Positions 7,534-15,740 of a stretch of 38,615 nucleotides of DNA are shown here, one piece after another. Within the stretch, counting starts at the first letter, position 1; the number at the start of each line of letters is the position of its first letter. The stretch is from assembly GCA_002439605.1 (NCBI GenBank), contig DJOI01000054.1:1-38615 (forward strand). Reading direction: 5' to 3'. Origin of the DNA: Candidatus Segatella mututuai. Its GTDB lineage: Bacteria > Bacteroidota > Bacteroidia > Bacteroidales > Bacteroidaceae. The position numbers and the translations under genes were made by a program. The notes below the pieces were generated by a model that made no database searches, was not told the DNA's origin, and saw only the letters and a list, made by a program, of their open reading frames with translations.

Positions 7534-8913
7534 ATGAGAGATGAATTAAAACTATTCGGACTGTGTTTGTTGTTGTTGTCTATTGTTTCTTGCTCAGATG
7601 ACAATACTGTGACAGGACAGGAAACAAAAACTATTTATGAAGTACCTTCTGGCAAGAAAATCTATAAGCCAAAGGAATTTCTAAGTCAGGATTGGCGTGT
7701 TGACACTACCGATTATAGTTATGCACGTGCTGCCTATACAGACAATCTTGCGATTTTTTGGGAATGTGGCTTTGGCAAGGATTTGGCTTCTCCACCATCT
7801 TTAGAAGGGCATGATATGCATGTGGATTTGGATAATCTTAAGGCCAAGCTGGAACATTTCTACAAATGTTATCGTGATACATTAGGGTTTCATAAGGAGG
7901 AAGGCTCGTTGGCTGATACTTATCGCATGAATGTCATGATAAAGTATTCGCTGGAGGGTACAGCATATGGTGGAACATATGATAATAAGGTAGGAGCGTT
8001 TTGGGCTGCACCTAATCGTTTGCAGGACAAAAACCTCAATACCGTTGCTCATGAATTAGGACATAGTTTCCAATTGCAATTGGTTGCTGATGGTTATCGC
8101 GCATTTGATAATTCTTTTGGAGGATTTTTGGAGATGACCTCGCAATGGATGCTTTGGCACGTGAATCCTAAATGGATTGATGACGAGGTATATCATTGGA
8201 ATGCTTTCAAGGAACTTACGCATAAGGCGTTCTTGCATCAAGAGAACAATTATCACTCTCCGTTTGTGCTGGAATATTGGAGTCAGAAACATGGTTTCGA
8301 GATAATCTCTGATATTTATAAGAATGTTCGCCAAGGAGAGGATGCTGTTAACATTTATCAGCGCTTGAAAAACTTGACCCAAGAGCAATTTGTGGATGAA
8401 ATGTATGACTGCTATGCTCGTTTGGTCAATTTTGATGACGATCGTGTGCGCAACGTAACTCGACAATATGCTAATTCTTTCCCAAGTGCGATTTCTTATA
8501 TGAATGACAAGGGAAATGGTTGGTATCAGGTTAATCAGGAACACTGTCCAGAGAACTATGGATTCAATACTTTGAAGTTGAGTGTGCCTGTTGCAGGAGA
8601 GACCGTGAAGGTTGATTTCGAGGGTATGATGGGTGAGTCAGGATATACTTGTCCAAAGCCTCAGAGTGCAACTTATCGCTTTGGTTTTGTTGGAGTCACG
8701 GAGTCTGGCAAATCACTTTATGGTGATATGGTTACTGCTGATTATGACCATCGTCAGGCAAGTGCGTCTTTTACATCTCCAAGTAATGAGAAACTAAAAT
8801 ATTTATGGCTTGTAGTAACAGCTGGTCCTAAAGATGCCCATTGGACATTGGTTGAGCAAGCTTTGGCGCAATGGCCATATCAGGTGAAGTTAGTGGGAAC
8901 TAAGCTGATTTAA
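7534..8913 (+). CDS. DUF6055-type HELGH metallopeptidase-like lipoprotein
   Basis: A 459-residue lipoprotein: the signal ends LLLLSIVSC, with lipidation expected at Cys20, so it is probably on the cell surface or outer membrane. The middle of the protein contains NTVAHELGHSFQLQL with the zinc motif HELGH (173-177), preceded by YGGTYDNKVGAFWAAPNRL and followed by GGFLEMTSQWMLWHV, whose Glu could be the third zinc ligand. This arrangement matches DUF6055-type proteins, which look like gluzincin peptidases but have little experimental support. A C-terminal beta domain (about 340-459) is probably non-catalytic. It leads the SusC/SusD operon (53-nt gap), an unusual position for a protease-like gene, and suggests surface cleavage of a protein part of the substrate before import. 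Confidence 0.5.
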   Translation: MRDELKLFGLCLLLLSIVSCSDDNTVTGQETKTIYEVPSGKKIYKPKEFLSQDWRVDTTDYSYARAAYTDNLAIFWECGFGKDLASPPSLEGHDMHVDLDNLKAKLEHFYKCYRDTLGFHKEEGSLADTYRMNVMIKYSLEGTAYGGTYDNKVGAFWAAPNRLQDKNLNTVAHELGHSFQLQLVADGYRAFDNSFGGFLEMTSQWMLWHVNPKWIDDEVYHWNAFKELTHKAFLHQENNYHSPFVLEYWSQKHGFEIISDIYKNVRQGEDAVNIYQRLKNLTQEQFVDEMYDCYARLVNFDDDRVRNVTRQYANSFPSAISYMNDKGNGWYQVNQEHCPENYGFNTLKLSVPVAGETVKVDFEGMMGESGYTCPKPQSATYRFGFVGVTESGKSLYGDMVTADYDHRQASASFTSPSNEKLKYLWLVVTAGPKDAHWTLVEQALAQWPYQVKLVGTKLI

Positions 8914-8966
8914 TTTTTCTATCAATTAGAAAATGAAAATCATTTTAATTAAAACCTAAAACATAG

Positions 8967-11900
8967 ATGTCAATGAAAAAAGAAACTTATGTAGTAGTAG
9001 CTCTGGCTTTAGGTCTTTCTTGGTTGGAGGCGACTCAGGTTATGGCTTTCGAGAACACGTCTGTCAGTAAGGCCTTAGGTGTTCAACAGAAAGATTCTCA
9101 GAGAAAACTTGAAGGAACTGTAATTGATGGCTCAACTGGTGAGCCTATGATTGGTGTGACCATCAAGGTAAAAAATGGAAAAGGATTGGGAACAGTGACT
9201 GATATTGATGGTCATTTCTCTCTCAATGTAACAAGTAAAACAGAACTTGTGGTAACTTATCTTGGTTATAAGGAGCAAGTTGTAGATGTGGGTGACTTGG
9301 GTGTTATTACTGTCAAGATGATGCCTGACGACCAACAGCTGGATGAAGTAGTTGTGGTGGGCGCTGGCACTGCCAAGAAAGTTTCCATCACAGGATCTAT
9401 TGCAACCATCAAGGGTAACCTTTTGAAAACGCCATCTTCTTCTCTCACCAATGGCTTGGCAGGAAAGTTGGCAGGTGTGATTTCAACGGTGTCTTCAGGT
9501 CAGCCAGGTAGTTCTTCGGCTTTCTACATTCGTGGTATCAATACATTTGGTGGTGTGGCCACACCTCTTATCTTGTTGGATGGTGTAGAAATTTCAGCTG
9601 GCGATCTTGACAATATTCCAGCAGAAAGCATTGAGAGCTTTTCTATCTTGAAGGATGCTTCCGCTACGGCAATCTATGGTAACCGTGGTGCCAACGGTGT
9701 GATGCTTGTTACTACTAAGAGTGGCGAGGAAAATAGCCGTTCTAAGATTAATGTGACTTTGGAAGCATCTTACAATCGTCCAATGAACAAAATTGAATTT
9801 GCAGATGGAGCTACATACATGAAGGTCTATAATGAGGCTCAAGCAGCTCGTGCAGATGGTACGGTTACTCCCTATTATTCACAGCAGCAAATAGAGAATA
9901 CTGCCAATCATGTAAACCCTTATGCTTATCCTGATGTAGATTGGTACGACTTGCTTTTCAAGAGTGGTAACTTCAACGAGCGTGCCAATATCAATATTCA
10001 GGGGGGTGGTTCTCGTGTCACTTATTATATGAGTTTGCAGGCTAATCATGACACGGGATTGTTTAATGCCCCCAAGAATTACTTCTATAACAATAACTAT
10101 AATCGATGGGAATATAACTTCCAAAACAATATTTCCTACAAGCTGACGAGCACTACGACAGCAGAGCTCCGCATGATGGCTCAAATAGGAAACAACAAGG
10201 GTCCTAACTATTCATCTTCTGATCTTTATTGGCAGGTGATGCGAATCAATCCTGTGGCTTTCCCTGCCTATTTCCCTTCGCAAGCAGATGATGGACAGTT
10301 AATCCGCTTCGGTAATAAGGAAATAAAGAGTGGTACACTGGGTGTCAATCCTTACCAGTATATGTTGAGCTCTTACAATGAGACCAATTTTAACACTTTG
10401 AATACGTCTTTGAACCTTCATCAGAATCTGGACTTTGTTACTAAAGGATTGAGTGCTCATATTTTGGTGAACTTCAAAAACTGGTCCAGTGCCAGCTATA
10501 GTCGTTCCATATCACCTTATTATTATTGCTTGAAACCTGGAACTTATAATGTGGAGACGGGTGAATTTGAGACAGAACTTCTTCAGACTGGTGCAGATTA
10601 CATTACGCAGAGTGGTGTGGGAAAAAGTAGTGACCAGACATTCTATTTGGATGGTCGTATCGACTGGAAACGCAGTTTCGGTCAACACAATGCGACAGCC
10701 ATGCTGATGTATATGATGCGTGAGTATCGTAGTGATGTGCTTCCAAATAGAAATCAGGGTATATCAGGACGTCTTACCTATGACTATGCCAATAAGTATC
10801 TCTTTGAGTTCAACTTTGGCTACAATGGTTCAGAACGTCTTGCCAAGGGAGATAGATTTGAATTTTTCCCTGCTGCATCCTTAGGATGGGTCATCAGTTC
10901 GGAGAAGTTCTGGAAGCCTTTGGAAAAATATGTCAACTTCTTGAAGTTGCGTGGTTCTTATGGATTGGTTGGTAGTGACCAATTTACGAGTAGTGCGCCA
11001 CATTTTCTTTACCAGAACAATATTGGTATAGGAAGTTCTTACTCTTTTTGGACAGGTTTGCCAAGTCAGGAAGTGTGGAAATATGGTCCGTCTTTCTCGA
11101 CATTGGCCGTAAGCAACGCAGGATGGGAACATGTAAAGAAACTTGATATAGGTGTAGATATGAACCTTTTCAATCAAGTCAATATCACTTTCGACTACTT
11201 CCATGATGTACGTGACCGTATCTTGATGGCTCGTTCTTCTTGGCCAACCCTCTTGGGTTATTGGGGTGCTAAGCCTTGGAGTAATATCGGTCAGGTGACT
11301 AATTATGGATTTGAGATGTCCTTGAACTGGAACAAGCAATTGAACAAAGACTTGAATGTGGATGTTCGTGCCAATCTTACATATAATAGTAACCGTTATG
11401 ACTATGTAGATGAGCCAAATTATCCATACGTATGGCAGACAACAACGGGCAAGCCCCTCAGTAGGTTGACAGGCTATGTCGCAGAAGGCTTGTTTGAGAG
11501 TCAAGAAGAAATAGACAATTGGGCAGACCAAAGTCAGCTGGGTTCGACCGTTCGTCCTGGTGATATCAAATATCGTGACATCAATGGTGATGGTAAGATA
11601 ACGACAGAAGACCAAGTGATGTTGGAATCTGATGGGTGGACACCTCACCTTCAGTATGGCTTTGGTGTTAACGTACAATGGAAGAAGTGGGATTTTGGCG
11701 TATTCTTCAATGGATCAGGCAAACGTAAGATAATGATTAATTCTGGCTATTCTCCATTTCTGGCATCTGGTGGTGATGGAGATTTGGAGAACTTGGGACG
11801 TAATCTGATGCAGTGGATAGCCGATGATCATTGGTCAGTGGATAGTCCAAATCCTCATGCAACTTATCCACGTTTGGGGTTGACCAACGCTGATATTTCC

Positions 11901-12116
11901 AATAATATACAGCCAAGCTCATATTGGGTTAGAAATGCAAGTTTTATTCGTTTCAAAACATTGGAATTGGGTTACACATTCAAATATTGTAGAGTGTATT
12001 TCAGTGGTGACAATATAGCAGTATTTAGTCCTTTCAAACTTTGGGATCCTGAGCTGTCTTGGTACTCGTATCCTTTGCAGCGTACTTTCAATTTGGGCGT
12101 TCAGGTTAGATTATAA
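8967..12116 (+). CDS. SusC-like TonB-dependent outer-membrane transporter
   Basis: A 1049-residue SusC/RagA-family receptor that imports glycan or glycopeptide across the outer membrane with energy from TonB. After the signal peptide (ending QVMAF), residues about 48-125 are a carboxypeptidase-D-like regulatory domain (LEGTVIDGSTGEPMIGVTI). The TonB-box region LDEVVVVGAGTAKK leads into the plug domain (about 140-250, with FYIRGINTFGG and ILLDGVEI), then the 22-strand barrel ending in an aromatic-rich last strand (TFNLGVQVRL). No STN domain is present, so it is unlikely to signal through an ECF sigma/anti-sigma pair, in keeping with the hybrid regulator nearby. ATG at 8973 is an alternative start. 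SusD follows directly. Confidence 0.5.
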   Translation: MSMKKETYVVVALALGLSWLEATQVMAFENTSVSKALGVQQKDSQRKLEGTVIDGSTGEPMIGVTIKVKNGKGLGTVTDIDGHFSLNVTSKTELVVTYLGYKEQVVDVGDLGVITVKMMPDDQQLDEVVVVGAGTAKKVSITGSIATIKGNLLKTPSSSLTNGLAGKLAGVISTVSSGQPGSSSAFYIRGINTFGGVATPLILLDGVEISAGDLDNIPAESIESFSILKDASATAIYGNRGANGVMLVTTKSGEENSRSKINVTLEASYNRPMNKIEFADGATYMKVYNEAQAARADGTVTPYYSQQQIENTANHVNPYAYPDVDWYDLLFKSGNFNERANINIQGGGSRVTYYMSLQANHDTGLFNAPKNYFYNNNYNRWEYNFQNNISYKLTSTTTAELRMMAQIGNNKGPNYSSSDLYWQVMRINPVAFPAYFPSQADDGQLIRFGNKEIKSGTLGVNPYQYMLSSYNETNFNTLNTSLNLHQNLDFVTKGLSAHILVNFKNWSSASYSRSISPYYYCLKPGTYNVETGEFETELLQTGADYITQSGVGKSSDQTFYLDGRIDWKRSFGQHNATAMLMYMMREYRSDVLPNRNQGISGRLTYDYANKYLFEFNFGYNGSERLAKGDRFEFFPAASLGWVISSEKFWKPLEKYVNFLKLRGSYGLVGSDQFTSSAPHFLYQNNIGIGSSYSFWTGLPSQEVWKYGPSFSTLAVSNAGWEHVKKLDIGVDMNLFNQVNITFDYFHDVRDRILMARSSWPTLLGYWGAKPWSNIGQVTNYGFEMSLNWNKQLNKDLNVDVRANLTYNSNRYDYVDEPNYPYVWQTTTGKPLSRLTGYVAEGLFESQEEIDNWADQSQLGSTVRPGDIKYRDINGDGKITTEDQVMLESDGWTPHLQYGFGVNVQWKKWDFGVFFNGSGKRKIMINSGYSPFLASGGDGDLENLGRNLMQWIADDHWSVDSPNPHATYPRLGLTNADISNNIQPSSYWVRNASFIRFKTLELGYTFKYCRVYFSGDNIAVFSPFKLWDPELSWYSYPLQRTFNLGVQVRL

Positions 12117-12138
12117 ATCATATTTAAAAGTGACAACT

Positions 12139-14127
12139 ATGAAACTAAAGAATAACATCATAAAAGCGGTATGGATGCTTGTCATGCCTGTAAATTTGCT
12201 TACATCTTGCAACTATCTGGATGTGATACCACCAGCACAAGCTGACTTTGACGATACAATGAAGGACGAGAGTGCCACTCTGGGCTTTCTGTATTCATGC
12301 TATGGCTATGTGCCACGTTCCACACCATTTGCTGTCTTGCAGTACGAGCAGAGTGCAGATGAAATCGTACAGCCTCTTATGTGGGGATACAGCCCACAGC
12401 AACTCGCATGGGGTACGGTTTCTGCATCCACAGTTGATGCGAGTATCTGGAATGCCAGCTACAACCAACTTGGTCAGATACATCGTTTCGAGAACTTATT
12501 GGGTGAACTTCATCCTACAGGTGTTACCGAAGAAGATAAGGTGGAGTATCGTGCAGAAGCCAAGTTCTTGGATGCTTATTACCATTTCCGCGTGTTGGCT
12601 GCCTATGGTCCTTGTCCTATCGTGAGCAGTTTGGTAGATCCTAATATAACAAATACCCAGATTCCTGGACGTTCTCATTTCGACTATTGCGTGAACTATA
12701 TAGTAAATTTGTTAGATGAAGCGTCAAAGGACTTACCTGCGACTAGGCCTACGGATGAGTTGGGGCGTGCTACATCGGTCATAGCCAAAAGCTTGAAGGC
12801 AAGAGTCTTACTTTACGCTGCAAGTCCACTTTGGAATGGCTCTTTCTTTAAGTCTGGCTGGCAAAATACTGTTGAGACAGAAGGTTATGGCAAAGAGTTG
12901 GTCAGCAACAAGTATGATCCAGAGAAGTGGCAGCGTGCTTTGACAGCTTGCCAAGAGGCTCTTGCGGCTGCAAAGGCAGCAGGTCATAAATTATTTGATC
13001 TCGAAACAGCCAATAAAAAAGCAGAACGTGATGAGATAGGTTTGCCATTTGTACCAGGAAAGGAGAGTGATACCGAAGAGAACAAACTCTTCAAGGAGAG
13101 AGTTCGTATGTTCCAGTATCTTACTAATACTACCGAAGGTGACGGCAATAAGGAAATCATCTGGGGTATGAGAATTGCGGATGATGAAAACAATGGAGGT
13201 GCTTATGCCTGGTATACGTTGCCTGTGCGTCTTTTAAAAAAGAGTGATGGTTCTTGGCATTATGGTGGATATGCATCACATGCTCCGACCTCCAATGCAG
13301 TGGCTCATTTCTATACCGAAAATGGCAAATTACCAGAGTATGATTCCAATTTCCCTAACAAGAGCGAATGGTACAGACGCTTCTATCCTGGTACGACGAG
13401 TCCTGCCTTAGCTAATGGTACTATGGATACAGAGGATGTAAAGAATGACATCATCAAATTGCATGGCAATCGTGAGGCACGTTTTTATGCTTGGATTGCT
13501 TTTGATGGATGCCAGTATCAGCAGAAAATATCCAATGGAGAACCTATGTGGTTGAATTTCAAGAATAGTCATACAAATGGTTATAGTTCTGAGAATGCAC
13601 GTAATATAGCTGGTACAGGATATCTCACACGTAAGTTCATCGACCCAAATATCAAGTTTAAGTCTGATGGCAACTGGCAGTGGTCCGCTACTCGCCGTCC
13701 ATTGATTCGTATGGCTGAGCTTTATTTGAATCTTGCTGAGTGTTATGCAGCTTTGGGACAGACTAAGGAGGCTTTGGATAACTTGAATATAATTCGTGAG
13801 CGTGCAGGGATTCCTGGCTTGAAGACATCTGATATCAATGATAAGATGTCTTTGACCGACTGGGTGCGTAACGAGAGATTTGTGGAACTATATTTCGAAG
13901 GTCAGCGTTATTATGACATTCGCCGTTGGTGTATTGCCCCTCAAGTTCTGAAAGCAGGTGTGCGATATGGGCTTAATGGCATGGCTCTTAATCCTTCCTT
14001 CGAAGAGTTTAATACACCTACCAAGGTTGACCAACCATTTCTGTGGAACGACCGTCAGTATTTGCTGCCTATCCAATCTACGGAGTTGTATAGTGATCCT
14101 CAGTTGGTACAGGCTCCTGGTTATTAA
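12139..14127 (+). CDS. SusD-like substrate-binding lipoprotein
   Basis: A 662-residue RagB/SusD-family lipoprotein that caps the SusC channel and binds the substrate. The lipobox is LLTSC, followed by NYLDVIPP, a typical SusD start. The N-terminal half has TPR-like helices (RAEAKFLDAYYHFRVLAAYG); the C-terminal part ends with the usual RRPLIRMAELYLNLAECYAALG, VRNERFVELYFEGQRYYDIRRW and a C-terminal segment with QYLLPIQSTEL. It is longer than the common 500-600 residues, with insertions in the middle, which often track substrate specificity. The ATG at 12139 is preferred over an in-frame GTG at 12130. It starts 22 nt after the SusC stop and is followed by a surface lipoprotein in the same operon. 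Confidence 0.5.
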   Translation: MKLKNNIIKAVWMLVMPVNLLTSCNYLDVIPPAQADFDDTMKDESATLGFLYSCYGYVPRSTPFAVLQYEQSADEIVQPLMWGYSPQQLAWGTVSASTVDASIWNASYNQLGQIHRFENLLGELHPTGVTEEDKVEYRAEAKFLDAYYHFRVLAAYGPCPIVSSLVDPNITNTQIPGRSHFDYCVNYIVNLLDEASKDLPATRPTDELGRATSVIAKSLKARVLLYAASPLWNGSFFKSGWQNTVETEGYGKELVSNKYDPEKWQRALTACQEALAAAKAAGHKLFDLETANKKAERDEIGLPFVPGKESDTEENKLFKERVRMFQYLTNTTEGDGNKEIIWGMRIADDENNGGAYAWYTLPVRLLKKSDGSWHYGGYASHAPTSNAVAHFYTENGKLPEYDSNFPNKSEWYRRFYPGTTSPALANGTMDTEDVKNDIIKLHGNREARFYAWIAFDGCQYQQKISNGEPMWLNFKNSHTNGYSSENARNIAGTGYLTRKFIDPNIKFKSDGNWQWSATRRPLIRMAELYLNLAECYAALGQTKEALDNLNIIRERAGIPGLKTSDINDKMSLTDWVRNERFVELYFEGQRYYDIRRWCIAPQVLKAGVRYGLNGMALNPSFEEFNTPTKVDQPFLWNDRQYLLPIQSTELYSDPQLVQAPGY

Positions 14128-14160
14128 TCATTTGTCAAACTTGATAAAGATAAGATTATT

Positions 14161-15498
14161 ATGAAGAAATATTTTTTATATATCGCTGCTGCACTCTTGG
14201 CATTCACAAGTTGTGATGACTCTCAGTACGAACTGCAGAATTTGGTACCGGGTCAATATCACAAGATTCTGGTCGTCAAAGATAGTGGCAAACATAACAA
14301 AACGCTATATGATACAGGTGATGCTGATACGACCAATATATCCGTTATGAAGGTGGGTAGCGACCCCTCGTTGACTGCTCATGTGGATGTCCGTACGCTT
14401 ACCGATGAAGAACTTCGGGCTCAATACAGTGAACTGGAGGGAGTCAATTACAAGACATTGTCATCCGATTGCTATCACATTACCAATACGACACTTGATT
14501 ATGCTTCTTCTGATCGGTATAAAACCTGTCAAGTGATTCTTGATCCTCATGCCATCGAAACAGTAATGGCTACAGAACAAGCTGCTACATGGGTCTTGCC
14601 TTTGAAATTTGAGAGTAAGTCAGATTCCGTCAATGCTAATTCCAATGAATATCTCATTATTGTAGATGCGGTAGTTTCTCCGAAGATAGGTTTTGTGTCT
14701 GAGACTCCTTCTGTTCAAATTATCGAGAAAGCAAAGGCTGCTGACTATACCCAGACTTTGAGTATTGGCTTGGATGTAAGCAATAAGTGGGATGTGGATT
14801 GTGGCTTGAGTGTTGATGAAAGCTATGTGGCAACATATAATCAACTGCATTCCACGGAATTTACTCTTTTGCCAAAATCATATTATGAGCTTCCTAATAG
14901 CGTGAAGTTGGAGAAAGGTAAGGATCAAGCTCAGGTAGATGTGAAGATAAAGGCTTCGTCATTGCCTGCTGGAGATTATGTTCTTCCTGTTGCTCTGAGT
15001 CAGGTTTCTCGTTTTGAAACCTCTTCAAGCAAGGTTGTTCCATTGGTGGTACGTGTCATGGGTAATCGTCTTGACAGAAGTTCTTGGAAAGTTACGGCTA
15101 ATACGGAAGAACCTACAGGAGAGGGCTCTGGCAACGGCGTAGTGTCTTGTATGTTGGATGGCAACCTTTCTACTTATTGGCATTCTCAGTGGAGTGGTGG
15201 AAGTCATGCACTACCTTATGAGATTACAATTGATATGAAGAGTGTACACACTATAGATCATGTAAGTTTCTACCAGCGTCAAAACACATATTATGCTGAT
15301 ACAAAAGATGTTAAGATTTCTGTAAGTACAGATAATGCTAAATGGACAGAGGTGGATTCTTACCAATTGCAGCGAATTGTTGAAGAACAACTATTTGAAG
15401 TATCATCTACAAAAGCTCGTTATATCAAGTTCTCTGTCACTTCAAGTCATCGAGATGGTGCAGCTTCTCTTGCAGAGTTCTATGTTTATGGAGAATGA
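14161..15498 (+). CDS. DUF1735 / F5-8 type C surface lipoprotein (probable glycan-binding protein)
   Basis: A 445-residue lipoprotein with lipidation expected at Cys19 (LLAFTSCDD). Residues about 30-160 and 165-290 look like two DUF1735-type immunoglobulin-like modules (for example SLPAGDYVLPVALSQVS). Residues about 305-445 are a discoidin or F5/8 type C module (MLDGNLSTYWHSQWSGG, YEITIDMKSVHTIDHVSFYQRQ, ARYIKFSV, LAEFYVYG). Genes of this form directly after SusD usually encode surface glycan-binding proteins that help capture substrate. It is the last gene of the DUF6055-SusC-SusD unit, 33 nt after SusD, and a hairpin follows. Confidence 0.5.
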   Translation: MKKYFLYIAAALLAFTSCDDSQYELQNLVPGQYHKILVVKDSGKHNKTLYDTGDADTTNISVMKVGSDPSLTAHVDVRTLTDEELRAQYSELEGVNYKTLSSDCYHITNTTLDYASSDRYKTCQVILDPHAIETVMATEQAATWVLPLKFESKSDSVNANSNEYLIIVDAVVSPKIGFVSETPSVQIIEKAKAADYTQTLSIGLDVSNKWDVDCGLSVDESYVATYNQLHSTEFTLLPKSYYELPNSVKLEKGKDQAQVDVKIKASSLPAGDYVLPVALSQVSRFETSSSKVVPLVVRVMGNRLDRSSWKVTANTEEPTGEGSGNGVVSCMLDGNLSTYWHSQWSGGSHALPYEITIDMKSVHTIDHVSFYQRQNTYYADTKDVKISVSTDNAKWTEVDSYQLQRIVEEQLFEVSSTKARYIKFSVTSSHRDGAASLAEFYVYGE

Positions 15499-15536
15499 TA
15501 TTCTTATGCGTAAGGCATAATAGTGTACTTTTATGG

Positions 15537-15569
15537 GAAGGATGTGTCTTTGTTGGCACATCCTTCTTT
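15537..15569 (+). terminator. Hairpin after the SusCD operon
   Basis: A 10-bp stem, GAAGGATGTG (15537-15546) with CACATCCTTC (15557-15566), then TTTG. The T-run is short, so the terminator is likely but not certain. Confidence 0.5.
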
Positions 15570-15637
15570 GGGTATTTTCGATTTGAGGTAAATCTTTCTG
15601 ATTGTGCAAAGCAAGAAAGGTATAAATAAGAGTAATA

Positions 15638-15712
15638 TCGTCTGATTGTACGATTTTGTGACATAAAAAAGAACATTCTTATGGCTTTTTTTCCTTTTTT
15701 ATTGTTACTTTG
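15638..15712 (+). promoter_or_regulatory. GH127/146 promoter and operator
   Basis: TCGT-N8-ACGA at 15638-15653; ACGA starts 62 nt before G15712, the last base of the -7-like box TTACTTTG (15705-15712). No TTTG box about 20 nt upstream of the -7 box. Start codon 28 nt downstream. Confidence 0.5.
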
Positions 15713-15740
15713 CAGCAGAAAATAAATATTACTTTTAATT

